Shown here: piece after piece, positions 24,141 through 30,469 of the stretch
Numbering within the stretch: the first letter of the stretch is position 1
Layout: every line of letters begins with the position of its first letter
Assembly: GCA_017455665.1 (NCBI GenBank)
Contig: JAFSZN010000066.1
Location: 1 to 47,236, forward strand
DNA from: Lentisphaeria bacterium
GTDB lineage: Bacteria; Verrucomicrobiota; Lentisphaeria; Victivallales; UBA1829
Direction: 5' to 3'
Length of the DNA stretch: 47,236 bases
The notes under the pieces: model-generated
Database searches by the model: none
Told to the model about the DNA's origin: nothing
What the model saw: the letters and a program-made list of their open reading frames with translations, nothing else
Translations under genes and position numbers: made by a program

Positions 24141-24881
24141 ATGACCAGAACTTTGAAACTCGGTGTCAATATCGACCACGTGGCGACGGTCCGTCAGGCC
24201 CGCCTCGCCTCACAGCCGTCCCCGCTCGAAGCCGCGCAGCTCTGCATGGCTGCCGGAGCGGACGGTATCACCGCCCATCTTCGCGAAGACCGCCGCCACA
24301 TTCAGGACGCGGACGTGATCGCGCTTTCGCAGGCGGGGCTCCGCCTCAACATGGAAATGGCGCTGACCGAGGAGATGGTGCGCATCGCGAGCACGCTGGT
24401 GCGTCCTCAGAGCTGCTGCCTGGTGCCGGAGAAGCGCCAGGAGCTCACGACCGAAGGGGGACTCGACGCCGTCGCGAGCCTCGACAAGCTCATGCAGTGG
24501 GTGCCGGTGCTGAAGAACGCCGGGATCGCCGTCAGTCTCTTCATTGCGCCGGATTTCGCGCAGATCGACTGCGCAAAGCAGTGCGGCGCGGAGTACGTCG
24601 AGCTCCACACCGGTTCGTTCGCCAACGCCGTTTCCGCGTCCGAGCAGGCCGCCGAGCTCGACCGTCTGGCGAAGGGCGCGGAGTACGCGCATTCGCTCGG
24701 CATCGGCGTGAACGCCGGACACGGCATCGACTACGAAAACATCAAGCCGCTGCTCGCCGCCGTGCCGCATCTGCACGAGCTCAACATCGGGCACAGCATC
24801 ATCGCGCGCGCCATCATGAAGGGCGTCGGCGCGGCTGTCGCGGACATGCTCGACCTTATGCAAGATTACAAGGGCGAATAA
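24141..24881 (+). CDS. pdxJ: Pyridoxine 5'-phosphate synthase
   Basis: 246-residue TIM-barrel enzyme that closes the ring of vitamin B6 in the DXP-dependent pathway, using 1-deoxyxylulose 5-phosphate. The dxs gene lies in the same window. Conserved segments: LGVNIDHVATVRQAR, TAHLREDRRHIQD, NMEMALTEEM and VNAGHGIDYEN. The ATG at 24141 has GGAG 8 nt upstream; an in-frame TTG two codons earlier is less likely. Confidence 0.95.
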   Translation: MTRTLKLGVNIDHVATVRQARLASQPSPLEAAQLCMAAGADGITAHLREDRRHIQDADVIALSQAGLRLNMEMALTEEMVRIASTLVRPQSCCLVPEKRQELTTEGGLDAVASLDKLMQWVPVLKNAGIAVSLFIAPDFAQIDCAKQCGAEYVELHTGSFANAVSASEQAAELDRLAKGAEYAHSLGIGVNAGHGIDYENIKPLLAAVPHLHELNIGHSIIARAIMKGVGAAVADMLDLMQDYKGE

Positions 24882-24920
24882 GCCCGTTCGGAATTTACCC
24901 CAGCAGAAAGGATTTCAAAA

Positions 24921-26012
24921 ATGGCATCGGAGATCATCGAAACCTTCCATCAGATCCTCGCCCAGTGCGTGGAACACGGCGCATCGGACGTCCTGCTCAA
25001 GGAGGACGCTCCCGCCAACCTCCGCATCGCGGGCGCGCTCTATCCCGTCGACTTCGTCACGACGCACGAATTCCTCGACACGCTCCTGCACAGCATCATG
25101 GACGAACGCATGCTGAAGGAATACGAGCAGAACGGCGACGCGGACTTCTCCTACTGCGTGGAGGAGCTGGGGCGTTTCCGCATCAACGCGCACAAGCAGC
25201 GCGGCATGCACGGCATCACGCTGCGCTATGTGAAGAGCAAGATCAGCTCCATGGAAGAGCTTTCGCTCCCGCCTGTGCTCCGCACCATCGCGGAGACGCC
25301 GCGCGGCATCATCCTGGTCTGCGGCACCACCGGCAGCGGCAAATCGACCACGCTGGCGGCGATGATCCAGCACATCAACGAGCATTTCACGAAGCACATC
25401 ATCACGATCGAGGACCCGATTGAATACGAGTTCCGCGACGGCAAGTCGTTCGTGGAGCAGCGCGAAGTCGGGCTGGACTGCCCGTCGTTCTACAGCGCCC
25501 TCACGCACGCCATGCGCCAGGCGCCGGACGTGATCATGGTCGGCGAAATGCGCGACAAGGAAAGCTTCGAGGCCGCGCTTCAGGCCGCCGACACCGGCCA
25601 CATGGTCATCAGCACCGTGCATGCCGCCGACGCCTCCCAGGTCGTCGGGCGTATTCTCGACCTCTACCCGATCCAGGAACAGGACACCATCCTCGAGGCG
25701 CTCTCCGCCAACCTGAAGGCGACCATCGCGCAGCGCCTGCTCCCGAAGGCGCTCGGCAAGGGCGTGGTCCCGGTCGTCGAGGTCATGATCTGCGACCCGG
25801 TCGTTCAGCGCTACATCTCCAAGAAGGAATTCGAGAAGCTGCCCGAGGCGATGGAAAGCGCCCGCGAGGCCGGCATGCAGACGTTCAACATGGCGATCCT
25901 CGACCGCATCAACAACGGCGAGATCACAGAGGAAGTCGGCCTTGCCGCGTCCAGCTCGCCCACCGCCCTGAAGATGAACCTGAAGGGCATCTTCCTGAAC
26001 AGCTCGAAATAA
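24921..26012 (+). CDS. pilT: Type IV pilus retraction ATPase, PilT family
   Basis: 363-residue cytoplasmic hexameric ATPase that drives pilus retraction. It has the N-terminal PAS-like GASDVLL domain, Walker A GTTGSGKST (135-143), the Asp box IEDPIEYEF, Walker B VIMVGEMRD and the His box ISTVHAADA. Length and layout fit PilT or PilU; the C-terminal retraction motif of PilT is not clear, so PilU is a possible alternative. AAAGGA is found upstream of the ATG. No pilus assembly genes adjoin it. Confidence 0.88.
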   Translation: MASEIIETFHQILAQCVEHGASDVLLKEDAPANLRIAGALYPVDFVTTHEFLDTLLHSIMDERMLKEYEQNGDADFSYCVEELGRFRINAHKQRGMHGITLRYVKSKISSMEELSLPPVLRTIAETPRGIILVCGTTGSGKSTTLAAMIQHINEHFTKHIITIEDPIEYEFRDGKSFVEQREVGLDCPSFYSALTHAMRQAPDVIMVGEMRDKESFEAALQAADTGHMVISTVHAADASQVVGRILDLYPIQEQDTILEALSANLKATIAQRLLPKALGKGVVPVVEVMICDPVVQRYISKKEFEKLPEAMESAREAGMQTFNMAILDRINNGEITEEVGLAASSSPTALKMNLKGIFLNSSK

Positions 26013-26057
26013 CCTCAACGCACCCGGGCCGGCGGCTCGGACGGACTTGCCATAAGG

Positions 26058-26966
26058 ATGAAAACACTTGCTCAAAAGACGAAAACGGTCAGCGCCGTCG
26101 CCGCGATCATCTTATGCTGTATTCTGGCGGTCAAAGGCGCCACATTGGATTTGACCCTTTCTCTTCAGGCGTTTGTGCAGGGCATCGTGGAGGGCGTGAC
26201 CGAATTCCTACCGGTCAGCAGCACGGGCCACATGATCATCGTGGACAGCTTCTTCCCGATGAAGGACGAGGCGTTCGCCAAACTCTTCGAGGTCGTGATC
26301 CAGCTCGGCGCGATCCTGTCCGTGCTGGTGTATTTCTACAGGACCATTTTCCCGCAGAAGTGGAACGTCGAAGGATTCAAGGCGATGATCCCGCTGTGGT
26401 CGCGCGTGGTGGTCGGCGTGATCCCCGCCGCCGTGATCGGATTCCTCCTCGACGACTTCATCGAGGCGCACCTCTTCAATATCGTGGTGGTGTCCGTGGC
26501 ACTGGTCGTATGGGGCGTGGCGCTCGTGTTCAGCGGCCGCCTGGAGAAACGCGAATCCAGCACGGCGGAGATCGTGAAGATGAGCTACGGCAAGGCGCTC
26601 GCGGTCGGCTTCTTCCAGTGCCTCGCCATGGTCCCCGGGACCTCGCGGTCGGCAGTGACGATCCTCGGCGCGATGTGCCTGGGGTGTTCCCGCGCGTGCG
26701 CCGCCGAATTCTCGTTCTTCCTGGCGATCCCGACGATGTTCGGTGCTTCGCTGCTGAAGCTCGTGAAGGGCGGGGCGCACCTGACCTCGCCGCAGTGGAT
26801 CGCGCTCGCGATCGGCTTCGTGACCGCGTTCTTCGTGGCGTGGGGCGTGATCGCGTGGTTCATGGACTATGTGAAAAAGCACGATTTCAAGCTGTTCGGC
26901 TGGTACCGGATCGTGCTCGGCATCATCCTGCTGGTCCTGTTCTTCTGCGGCGTCGTGAAGATCTGA
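26058..26966 (+). CDS. uppP: Undecaprenyl-diphosphatase
   Basis: 302-residue inner-membrane enzyme that recycles the undecaprenyl carrier used for peptidoglycan and polysaccharide export. Both active-site regions are present: EGVTEFLPVSSTGHM (45-59) and PGTSRSAVTI. There are seven to eight membrane helices. The N-terminus is about 25-30 residues longer than usual and contains an extra hydrophobic stretch (VSAVAAIILCCILAV), possibly a signal-like segment or a start placed too early. AAGG directly touches the ATG, so the ribosome site is poor and a later start cannot be excluded. Confidence 0.9.
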   Translation: MKTLAQKTKTVSAVAAIILCCILAVKGATLDLTLSLQAFVQGIVEGVTEFLPVSSTGHMIIVDSFFPMKDEAFAKLFEVVIQLGAILSVLVYFYRTIFPQKWNVEGFKAMIPLWSRVVVGVIPAAVIGFLLDDFIEAHLFNIVVVSVALVVWGVALVFSGRLEKRESSTAEIVKMSYGKALAVGFFQCLAMVPGTSRSAVTILGAMCLGCSRACAAEFSFFLAIPTMFGASLLKLVKGGAHLTSPQWIALAIGFVTAFFVAWGVIAWFMDYVKKHDFKLFGWYRIVLGIILLVLFFCGVVKI

Positions 26967-27046
26967 ACGGAGTTCCTTCCTTTTTTCTGTCTCCTCCCGG
27001 CTTTCTTTCCGGCTTCTATCATCGGGCTGCCCGAAGCTGCCGAGGT

Positions 27047-27084
27047 AAAAAAATCCTGCACAGGCTCATTGCCGTGTGCAGGAT
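27047..27084 (-). terminator. Rho-independent terminator of the small secreted-protein gene
   Basis: ATCCTGCACA (27053-27062) and TGTGCAGGAT (27075-27084) form a perfect 10 bp stem, followed on the minus strand by a run of seven T. It lies about 40 bp after the stop at 27127. Confidence 0.85.
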
Positions 27085-27126
27085 GAATCTTGCCGCCGGA
27101 AACGAGGCGGACGATCCTTTTCCTTG

Positions 27127-27567
27127 TTACCAGTGCCGGTACCGGATGACGCGCTGACGGGGCACGACGACTTCATACGACGGACGCGTAACGGTCGTGG
27201 TCCTCGTTGTGGTGACAGTTCTGGTCACAGTCGTCGTGGTCTGGACCGGGGCAGGGGCGACGACTACGGGAGAGGGTGCGACGTAGACCGGCGCCGGGGC
27301 GACAACAACGGGTGCGGGCGCCGGAGCGACATAGACCGGAGCCGGAGTTGTGTAAACGGTTGTCGTGCCGGTCAGGAGCGCATCGGCGGTTTCCGCCACG
27401 CCCAGCGCGACGCCTTCCGCGACTGCAATGGGCAGCGTGAGCAGTGCGCCCGCCACGCCGACGAGGTCGGTGAGCACGCCGGGGCTTCTGTGCACAACGA
27501 CTGTTTGTGCATGTGCTGTGGTCATCAGCGCACACGCTGTCAGGATTGTGAGGATTGCTTTCTTCAT
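27127..27567 (-). CDS. Small secreted Val/Ala/Pro-rich protein, unknown function
   Basis: 146-residue exported protein. Signal peptide about 1-20 (ending THA). A short hydrophobic region (LVGVAGALLTLPIAVAEG) follows. The middle has low-complexity repeats of the APVYVAPAP type, and a Thr/Arg-rich stretch precedes a basic end (RQRVIRYRHW). Comparable small proteins in Verrucomicrobia-related bacteria are uncharacterised; an envelope or periplasmic spacer role is possible. AAAGGA lies upstream. It has its own promoter (27648) and terminator. Confidence 0.75.
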   Translation of the reverse strand: MKKAILTILTACALMTTAHAQTVVVHRSPGVLTDLVGVAGALLTLPIAVAEGVALGVAETADALLTGTTTVYTTPAPVYVAPAPAPVVVAPAPVYVAPSPVVVAPAPVQTTTTVTRTVTTTRTTTVTRPSYEVVVPRQRVIRYRHW

Positions 27568-27647
27568 GTTTGGGGGGTCCTTTCTGTTTGAATCTTTTTC
27601 TTTCTGAAAACTGGAGCGAAGACCGAATTGTTCAGCTTTCGAATAAT

Positions 27648-27675
27648 ACTATAGCACGATTTATTGTGATGTCAA
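27648..27675 (-). promoter_or_regulatory. Strong promoter of the Val/Ala/Pro-rich protein gene
   Basis: Minus strand: perfect TTGACA (27670-27675), 16 bp, TATAGT (27648-27653) preceded by GTGC (extended -10). Confidence 0.8.
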
Positions 27676-27846
27676 GGCTCAAAAAGAGTTTTTTTGGAAT
27701 TTTTTTGACCGGCCGAAATGATGAGGCGAAAAGATTTTTACGGTTCCCTGTTTTTTTGTTCGACAGGATCTTAAGCATACCTAAAACCTTTTTTCTGAAT
27801 CGGACCTTGACGAAGAGCTTTTTCCGGACTTTTTTTGGAAAACGGC

Positions 27847-27875
27847 TTGACAAAAACAATTCAGAAGTGTAAATT
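27847..27875 (+). promoter_or_regulatory. Promoter of the Pro/Gln-repeat protein gene
   Basis: Perfect TTGACA (27847-27852), 17 bp, TAAATT (27870-27875). About 90 nt of leader precede the ATG. Confidence 0.7.
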
Positions 27876-27974
27876 TTTAGAGAAGCGTATTGAACACAAC
27901 CTTTCCCGCGCTTTGCGAAACAATGCGTAAAAGCGGATCCGATGCGCGGAAATGTTTTTTCCAAGGAGGAATCC

Positions 27975-28676
27975 ATGAATCTGCCTCTGAAACGTTTTGC
28001 GGCGGTCGTTTTGACCGTGTGCCTGCTCGGTGTCGCGGCGGGATCCGTCTATGCCCGCGGGGGACGTTCCCCGGCGCCCCAACCTCAGCCCCAGCCTCAG
28101 CCCAAACCTCAGCCTCAGCCCAAACCTCAGCCCCAGCCCAAACCTCAGCCTCAGCCCGCGAAGCAATCCGGCGGGAGCAATATCATCGGCACGCTGAAAC
28201 CTGACAAACCCGGCCAGCAGCCTATGATCGGCACGCTGAAACCTGACAAACCCGGCCAGCAGCCCATGATCGGCACGCTGGCGCCGGACAAACCCGGCCA
28301 GCAACCCATGATCGGCACGCCGAAACCCGCCGTTGACAGACCGGTCTATGTCGAACCGATCATCGAGCCTGCGGATTCCAAGCCTCAGCCCCAGCCGCAA
28401 CCCCAGCCGCAGAAGCCTCCGCAGGACGATCCACCGCCGCAGAGCCGTCCGCAGGAACGTCCGGCGGCACAGCCGAAGCCTGCCGAACCGGGACCTCAGG
28501 TCATTCAGCCGGAACCCGCGGAACCGCCCAAGGCGCAGCAGGCGCAGGAACCGATCATCATCACGCCTCGTTCCGTGCGCGCGGGCAATGCCTCGGGCGG
28601 CGGAAGAAACACGTTCCAGGATACGCCCGGCTATTCCGGCGGCGACGGCACCGGCCCGCTGATCTACAATCCGTAA
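27975..28676 (+). CDS. Secreted Pro/Gln-rich repeat protein
   Basis: 233-residue exported protein, family unknown. Signal peptide about 1-27 (ending VYA). Residues 35-61 are PQPQ/KPQP repeats. Residues 71-112 are three tandem copies of IGTLKPDKPGQQPM, with a fourth partial copy. A second Pro/Gln-rich stretch runs from about 137, and the end is Gly-rich. It contains no globular domain, so it is likely an extended wall- or envelope-spanning or adhesive spacer. The ATG at 27975 is fixed by AAGGAGG (27963-27969). Confidence 0.75.
   Translation: MNLPLKRFAAVVLTVCLLGVAAGSVYARGGRSPAPQPQPQPQPKPQPQPKPQPQPKPQPQPAKQSGGSNIIGTLKPDKPGQQPMIGTLKPDKPGQQPMIGTLAPDKPGQQPMIGTPKPAVDRPVYVEPIIEPADSKPQPQPQPQPQKPPQDDPPPQSRPQERPAAQPKPAEPGPQVIQPEPAEPPKAQQAQEPIIITPRSVRAGNASGGGRNTFQDTPGYSGGDGTGPLIYNP
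28185..28310 (+). repeat. Tandem 42 bp coding repeat, three copies
   Basis: Three in-frame 42 bp units encode 14 residues each (IGTLKPDKPGQQPM; the third has LAPD). The first two differ at few bases, so the array may change length by slippage or recombination. Confidence 0.8.
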
Positions 28677-28712
28677 ATCCCGATCAAAATAGAATAACGC
28701 GCTGAATTTTCC

Positions 28713-28753
28713 GGCGGCGGATGCTCTTCAATCCCGGGCTTCGCCGCCGTTTT
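28713..28753 (+). terminator. Terminator of the Pro/Gln-repeat protein gene
   Basis: GGCGGCG (28713-28719) pairs with CGCCGCC (28742-28748), followed by GTTTTT. It overlaps the end of the convergent gene at 28728. Confidence 0.65.
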
Positions 28754-29222
28754 TCCGTTTCGCCTCGGACCAGGCACGCCAGACATGCGGATATTTTCGC
28801 ATGGCGCGTTCGAGCTGAGACGCGCTCACACCGCAGAGCGTGGCGGCATGTGCGAGGTCGAAATCACTTGCAGTCAGACGATCGAACAGCGCCGCCGTCC
28901 ACAGGATGAGGCGGGCATGGTTTTCCGGCGAGGGGGAGGGGAGCAGCGCGAAATCGTCCGCGCCGGGCGGGTCGGCATGCACGCGCAGTGCGATCCCGTA
29001 CCGGAGTTTCCGCAGGGCGATGTGACGGTTTTTCGCCTGGCTGCGTTCCTCGTTCGCGACTACGGCGATCCCGGTCGGACGGTGCCGCAGGCGCACGGCG
29101 GACGAGGTCTTGTTGATCTTCTGGCCGCCGTTTCCGGTGCCTTTCTGCATGATGAACTCGCAGTCGCGCAGGAGAACGGCGTCCTCCGCGGTCAGCATGG
29201 CGTTGCGTTCGGCGGCGGTCAT
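28728..29222 (-). CDS. GGQ release-factor-like protein
   Basis: 164-residue protein with the RF-1 catalytic domain that hydrolyses peptidyl-tRNA: CEFIMQKGTGNGGQKINKTSSAVRLRH, with GGQ near residue 33. No codon-recognition domain is present, so it is not RF1 or RF2. It resembles ArfB/PrfH-type rescue factors, but the C-terminal part (about 90-164) is a separate helical region with a basic end (RAWSEAKRKNGGEARD) rather than the classical ArfB tail. A role in ribosome rescue is likely but not shown. No clear ribosome site is seen; ATG codons at 29222 and 29198 are both possible. Confidence 0.78.
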   Translation of the reverse strand: MTAAERNAMLTAEDAVLLRDCEFIMQKGTGNGGQKINKTSSAVRLRHRPTGIAVVANEERSQAKNRHIALRKLRYGIALRVHADPPGADDFALLPSPSPENHARLILWTAALFDRLTASDFDLAHAATLCGVSASQLERAMRKYPHVWRAWSEAKRKNGGEARD

Positions 29223-29264
29223 AGGGGCGGATAAAAGTGTGCCGGATCTAGGCGGAAATCCGCC

Positions 29265-29705
29265 TCACTGGCGGCGTTTCTTCGAGATGCGGATGACCGG
29301 ATCGCCGTTCAGTTCCTTCGAGACGACGATGTCGAAGCCGTCATCGGTGGGGCCGGAGACGACCAGGCAGTAGTCGGAACCGTTTTTGACGATGGCTTCC
29401 GAGAGCAGCGAACGCATCACGCGGTCGGCGTAGATGGAGTTCTGCGGGCTGTACATGCCGGTCCCCGTGAGCCCCTTGCGCGTGAGCGCGAGGATCAGCG
29501 ACTGCGTGGCGGAGCTGACGAGCTGGTCATTGGTGAGCGTGACAGTTTCGGATGCGGGGTCCGGCGGGAGCGGATCGAACGCGGGGGTGTCCGGCGGCGG
29601 ATTGTCCCTGTTGCGCCAGTCGAACCATGTGTCGGCGCAGGAACAGAGGAAAACGGGTGCGAGAAGCGCGAGCGAAAGGGAAACGGTGAGCAGAGATTTC
29701 TTCAT
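29265..29705 (-). CDS. Small lipoprotein
   Basis: 146-residue lipoprotein, signal about 1-22 with lipobox LCSC (Cys23). A Pro/Asp-rich linker (about 35-52) leads to a small domain (LTNDQLVSSATQSLILALTRKG; YCLVVSGPTDDGFDIVVSKE) that somewhat recalls the LpoB/PenB-activator layout, though I cannot confirm this. AAGGAG upstream of the ATG at 29705 decides the start; a longer frame would read into the tRNA-Gly. Confidence 0.75.
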   Translation of the reverse strand: MKKSLLTVSLSLALLAPVFLCSCADTWFDWRNRDNPPPDTPAFDPLPPDPASETVTLTNDQLVSSATQSLILALTRKGLTGTGMYSPQNSIYADRVMRSLLSEAIVKNGSDYCLVVSGPTDDGFDIVVSKELNGDPVIRISKKRRQ

Positions 29706-29737
29706 GCGCGGGGCTCCTTCTGTGCGTTTAAAACAAA

Positions 29738-29812
29738 TGGAGCGGGCGAAGGGAGTCGGACCCTCGACAATCACGTTGGCAACGTGACGCTCTACCACTG
29801 AGCTACGCCCGC
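29738..29812 (-). tRNA. tRNA-Gly (anticodon GCC), copy 1
   Basis: 75 nt including encoded CCA. The acceptor stem GCGGGCG pairs with CGCCCGC, the D-arm contains TAGCTCAGTGGTAGAGC, and the anticodon loop is TTGCCAA. Identical to the copy at 29845 and 32 bp downstream of it on the same strand. Confidence 0.97.
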
Positions 29813-29844
29813 ATCATAAACCGCCAGCCGCTCCGAAAAAAGAA

Positions 29845-29919
29845 TGGAGCGGGCGAAGGGAGTCGGACCCTCGACAATCACGTTGGCAACGTGACGCTCT
29901 ACCACTGAGCTACGCCCGC
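29845..29919 (-). tRNA. tRNA-Gly (anticodon GCC), copy 2
   Basis: 75 nt including encoded CCA, identical in sequence to copy 1. It is the promoter-proximal copy, about 16 bp downstream of the -10 box at 29936. Confidence 0.97.
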
Positions 29920-29935
29920 ATCTGGCATGCTATTT

Positions 29936-29963
29936 AATCTAGCACTCATTCCGGAAAAATCAA
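29936..29963 (-). promoter_or_regulatory. Promoter of the tRNA-Gly pair
   Basis: Minus strand: TTGATT (29958-29963), 16 bp, TAGATT (29936-29941) with GTGC in front. Confidence 0.65.
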
Positions 29964-30081
29964 GCTCGAAACGCACATTTTTTTCAAAAAAGTTTGTTTC
30001 AGTTCGATTTGAGGCGGGAATCTGTATTATCCCAGGTTTTCCAGTGCTGGCCTAAGCAGCACTCTGCCCAAGTCGAGTCAT

Positions 30082-30215
30082 CCGCCTCGTGCCGTTGCGA
30101 AGCGAGGCACTGCTTGAAACACTCCGCCTCGTGCCGTTGCGAAGTGAGGGACTGCTTGAAATACTCCGCCTCGTGCCGTTGCGAAGCAAGGCACCACTCG
30201 GCACCGCTTGCGGTG
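30082..30215. repeat. Tandem 42 bp hairpin repeat next to tRNA-Gln
   Basis: Units begin at 30082, 30124 and 30166, exactly 42 bp apart. Each holds GTGCC, a GCGAAG core and GAGGCAC-like end able to form a hairpin; the third unit diverges after about 27 bp. A perfect small hairpin CACCGC-TT-GCGGTG (30202-30215) abuts the 3' end of the tRNA. Same family as the repeats at 6375, 20408, 34928 and 46658. There are no spacers, so it is not a CRISPR array. Confidence 0.75.
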
Positions 30216-30289
30216 TGGCAACCCTGTCAGGACTCGAACCTGAACTAAGTGGACCAAAACCACTTGTGCTGCCATTACACCACAGGGTT
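30216..30289 (-). tRNA. tRNA-Gln (anticodon TTG)
   Basis: 74 nt including encoded CCA. The acceptor stem AACCCTG pairs with CAGGGTT. The anticodon stem AGTGG/CCACT encloses loop TTTTGGT, giving anticodon TTG for CAA. T-arm TCAGG/CCTGA is perfect. Confidence 0.95.
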
Positions 30290-30309
30290 ACGTAAAACAG
30301 ACGCTTTTT

Positions 30310-30319
30310 ACTTTAGCAC
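30310..30319 (-). promoter_or_regulatory. Extended -10 promoter of tRNA-Gln
   Basis: Minus strand GTGCTAAAGT: -10 TAAAGT preceded by GTGC, 20 bp upstream of the tRNA. The -35 is weak. Confidence 0.45.
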
Positions 30320-30412
30320 GGATTTTCGAAAATTCCAGTTGAAAGCCCTAAAAAGAATGAATTTTATGAAGTGCGCGCCATTCGGTCCGGTGTGACGGGC
30401 GGACCGGGAAAG

Positions 30413-30450
30413 AAAAGCCTCCGCCGCTCATATTGAGGACGGAGGCTTTT
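30413..30450 (-). terminator. Terminator of the giant repeat protein gene
   Basis: AAAAGCCTCCG (30413-30423) and CGGAGGCTTTT (30440-30450) form a perfect 11 bp stem; its own end gives a T run in either direction. It lies 20 bp after the stop at 30470. Confidence 0.9.
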
Positions 30451-30469
30451 GCGTTTGCTGTTGTGAGGA

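Larger units (their letters stand above)
27568..27974. other. Divergent A+T-rich intergenic region
   Basis: About 400 bp between two small exported-protein genes. It holds the minus promoter (27648-27675) and plus promoter (27847-27875). Between them are several runs of 5-8 T (near 27689, 27700, 27751, 27789, 27819 and 27830), suggesting bent DNA. Weak reading frames here are Lys/Phe-rich and look spurious. Confidence 0.5.

Noticed and set aside
27555-27976. Small Lys/Phe-rich open frames on both strands of the divergent region
   Set aside because: They lack ribosome sites, cover two strong promoters and consist mostly of T/A-run codons.
30082-30207. A CRISPR array
   Set aside because: The 42 bp units are directly tandem without unique spacers, and no cas gene is in the window.
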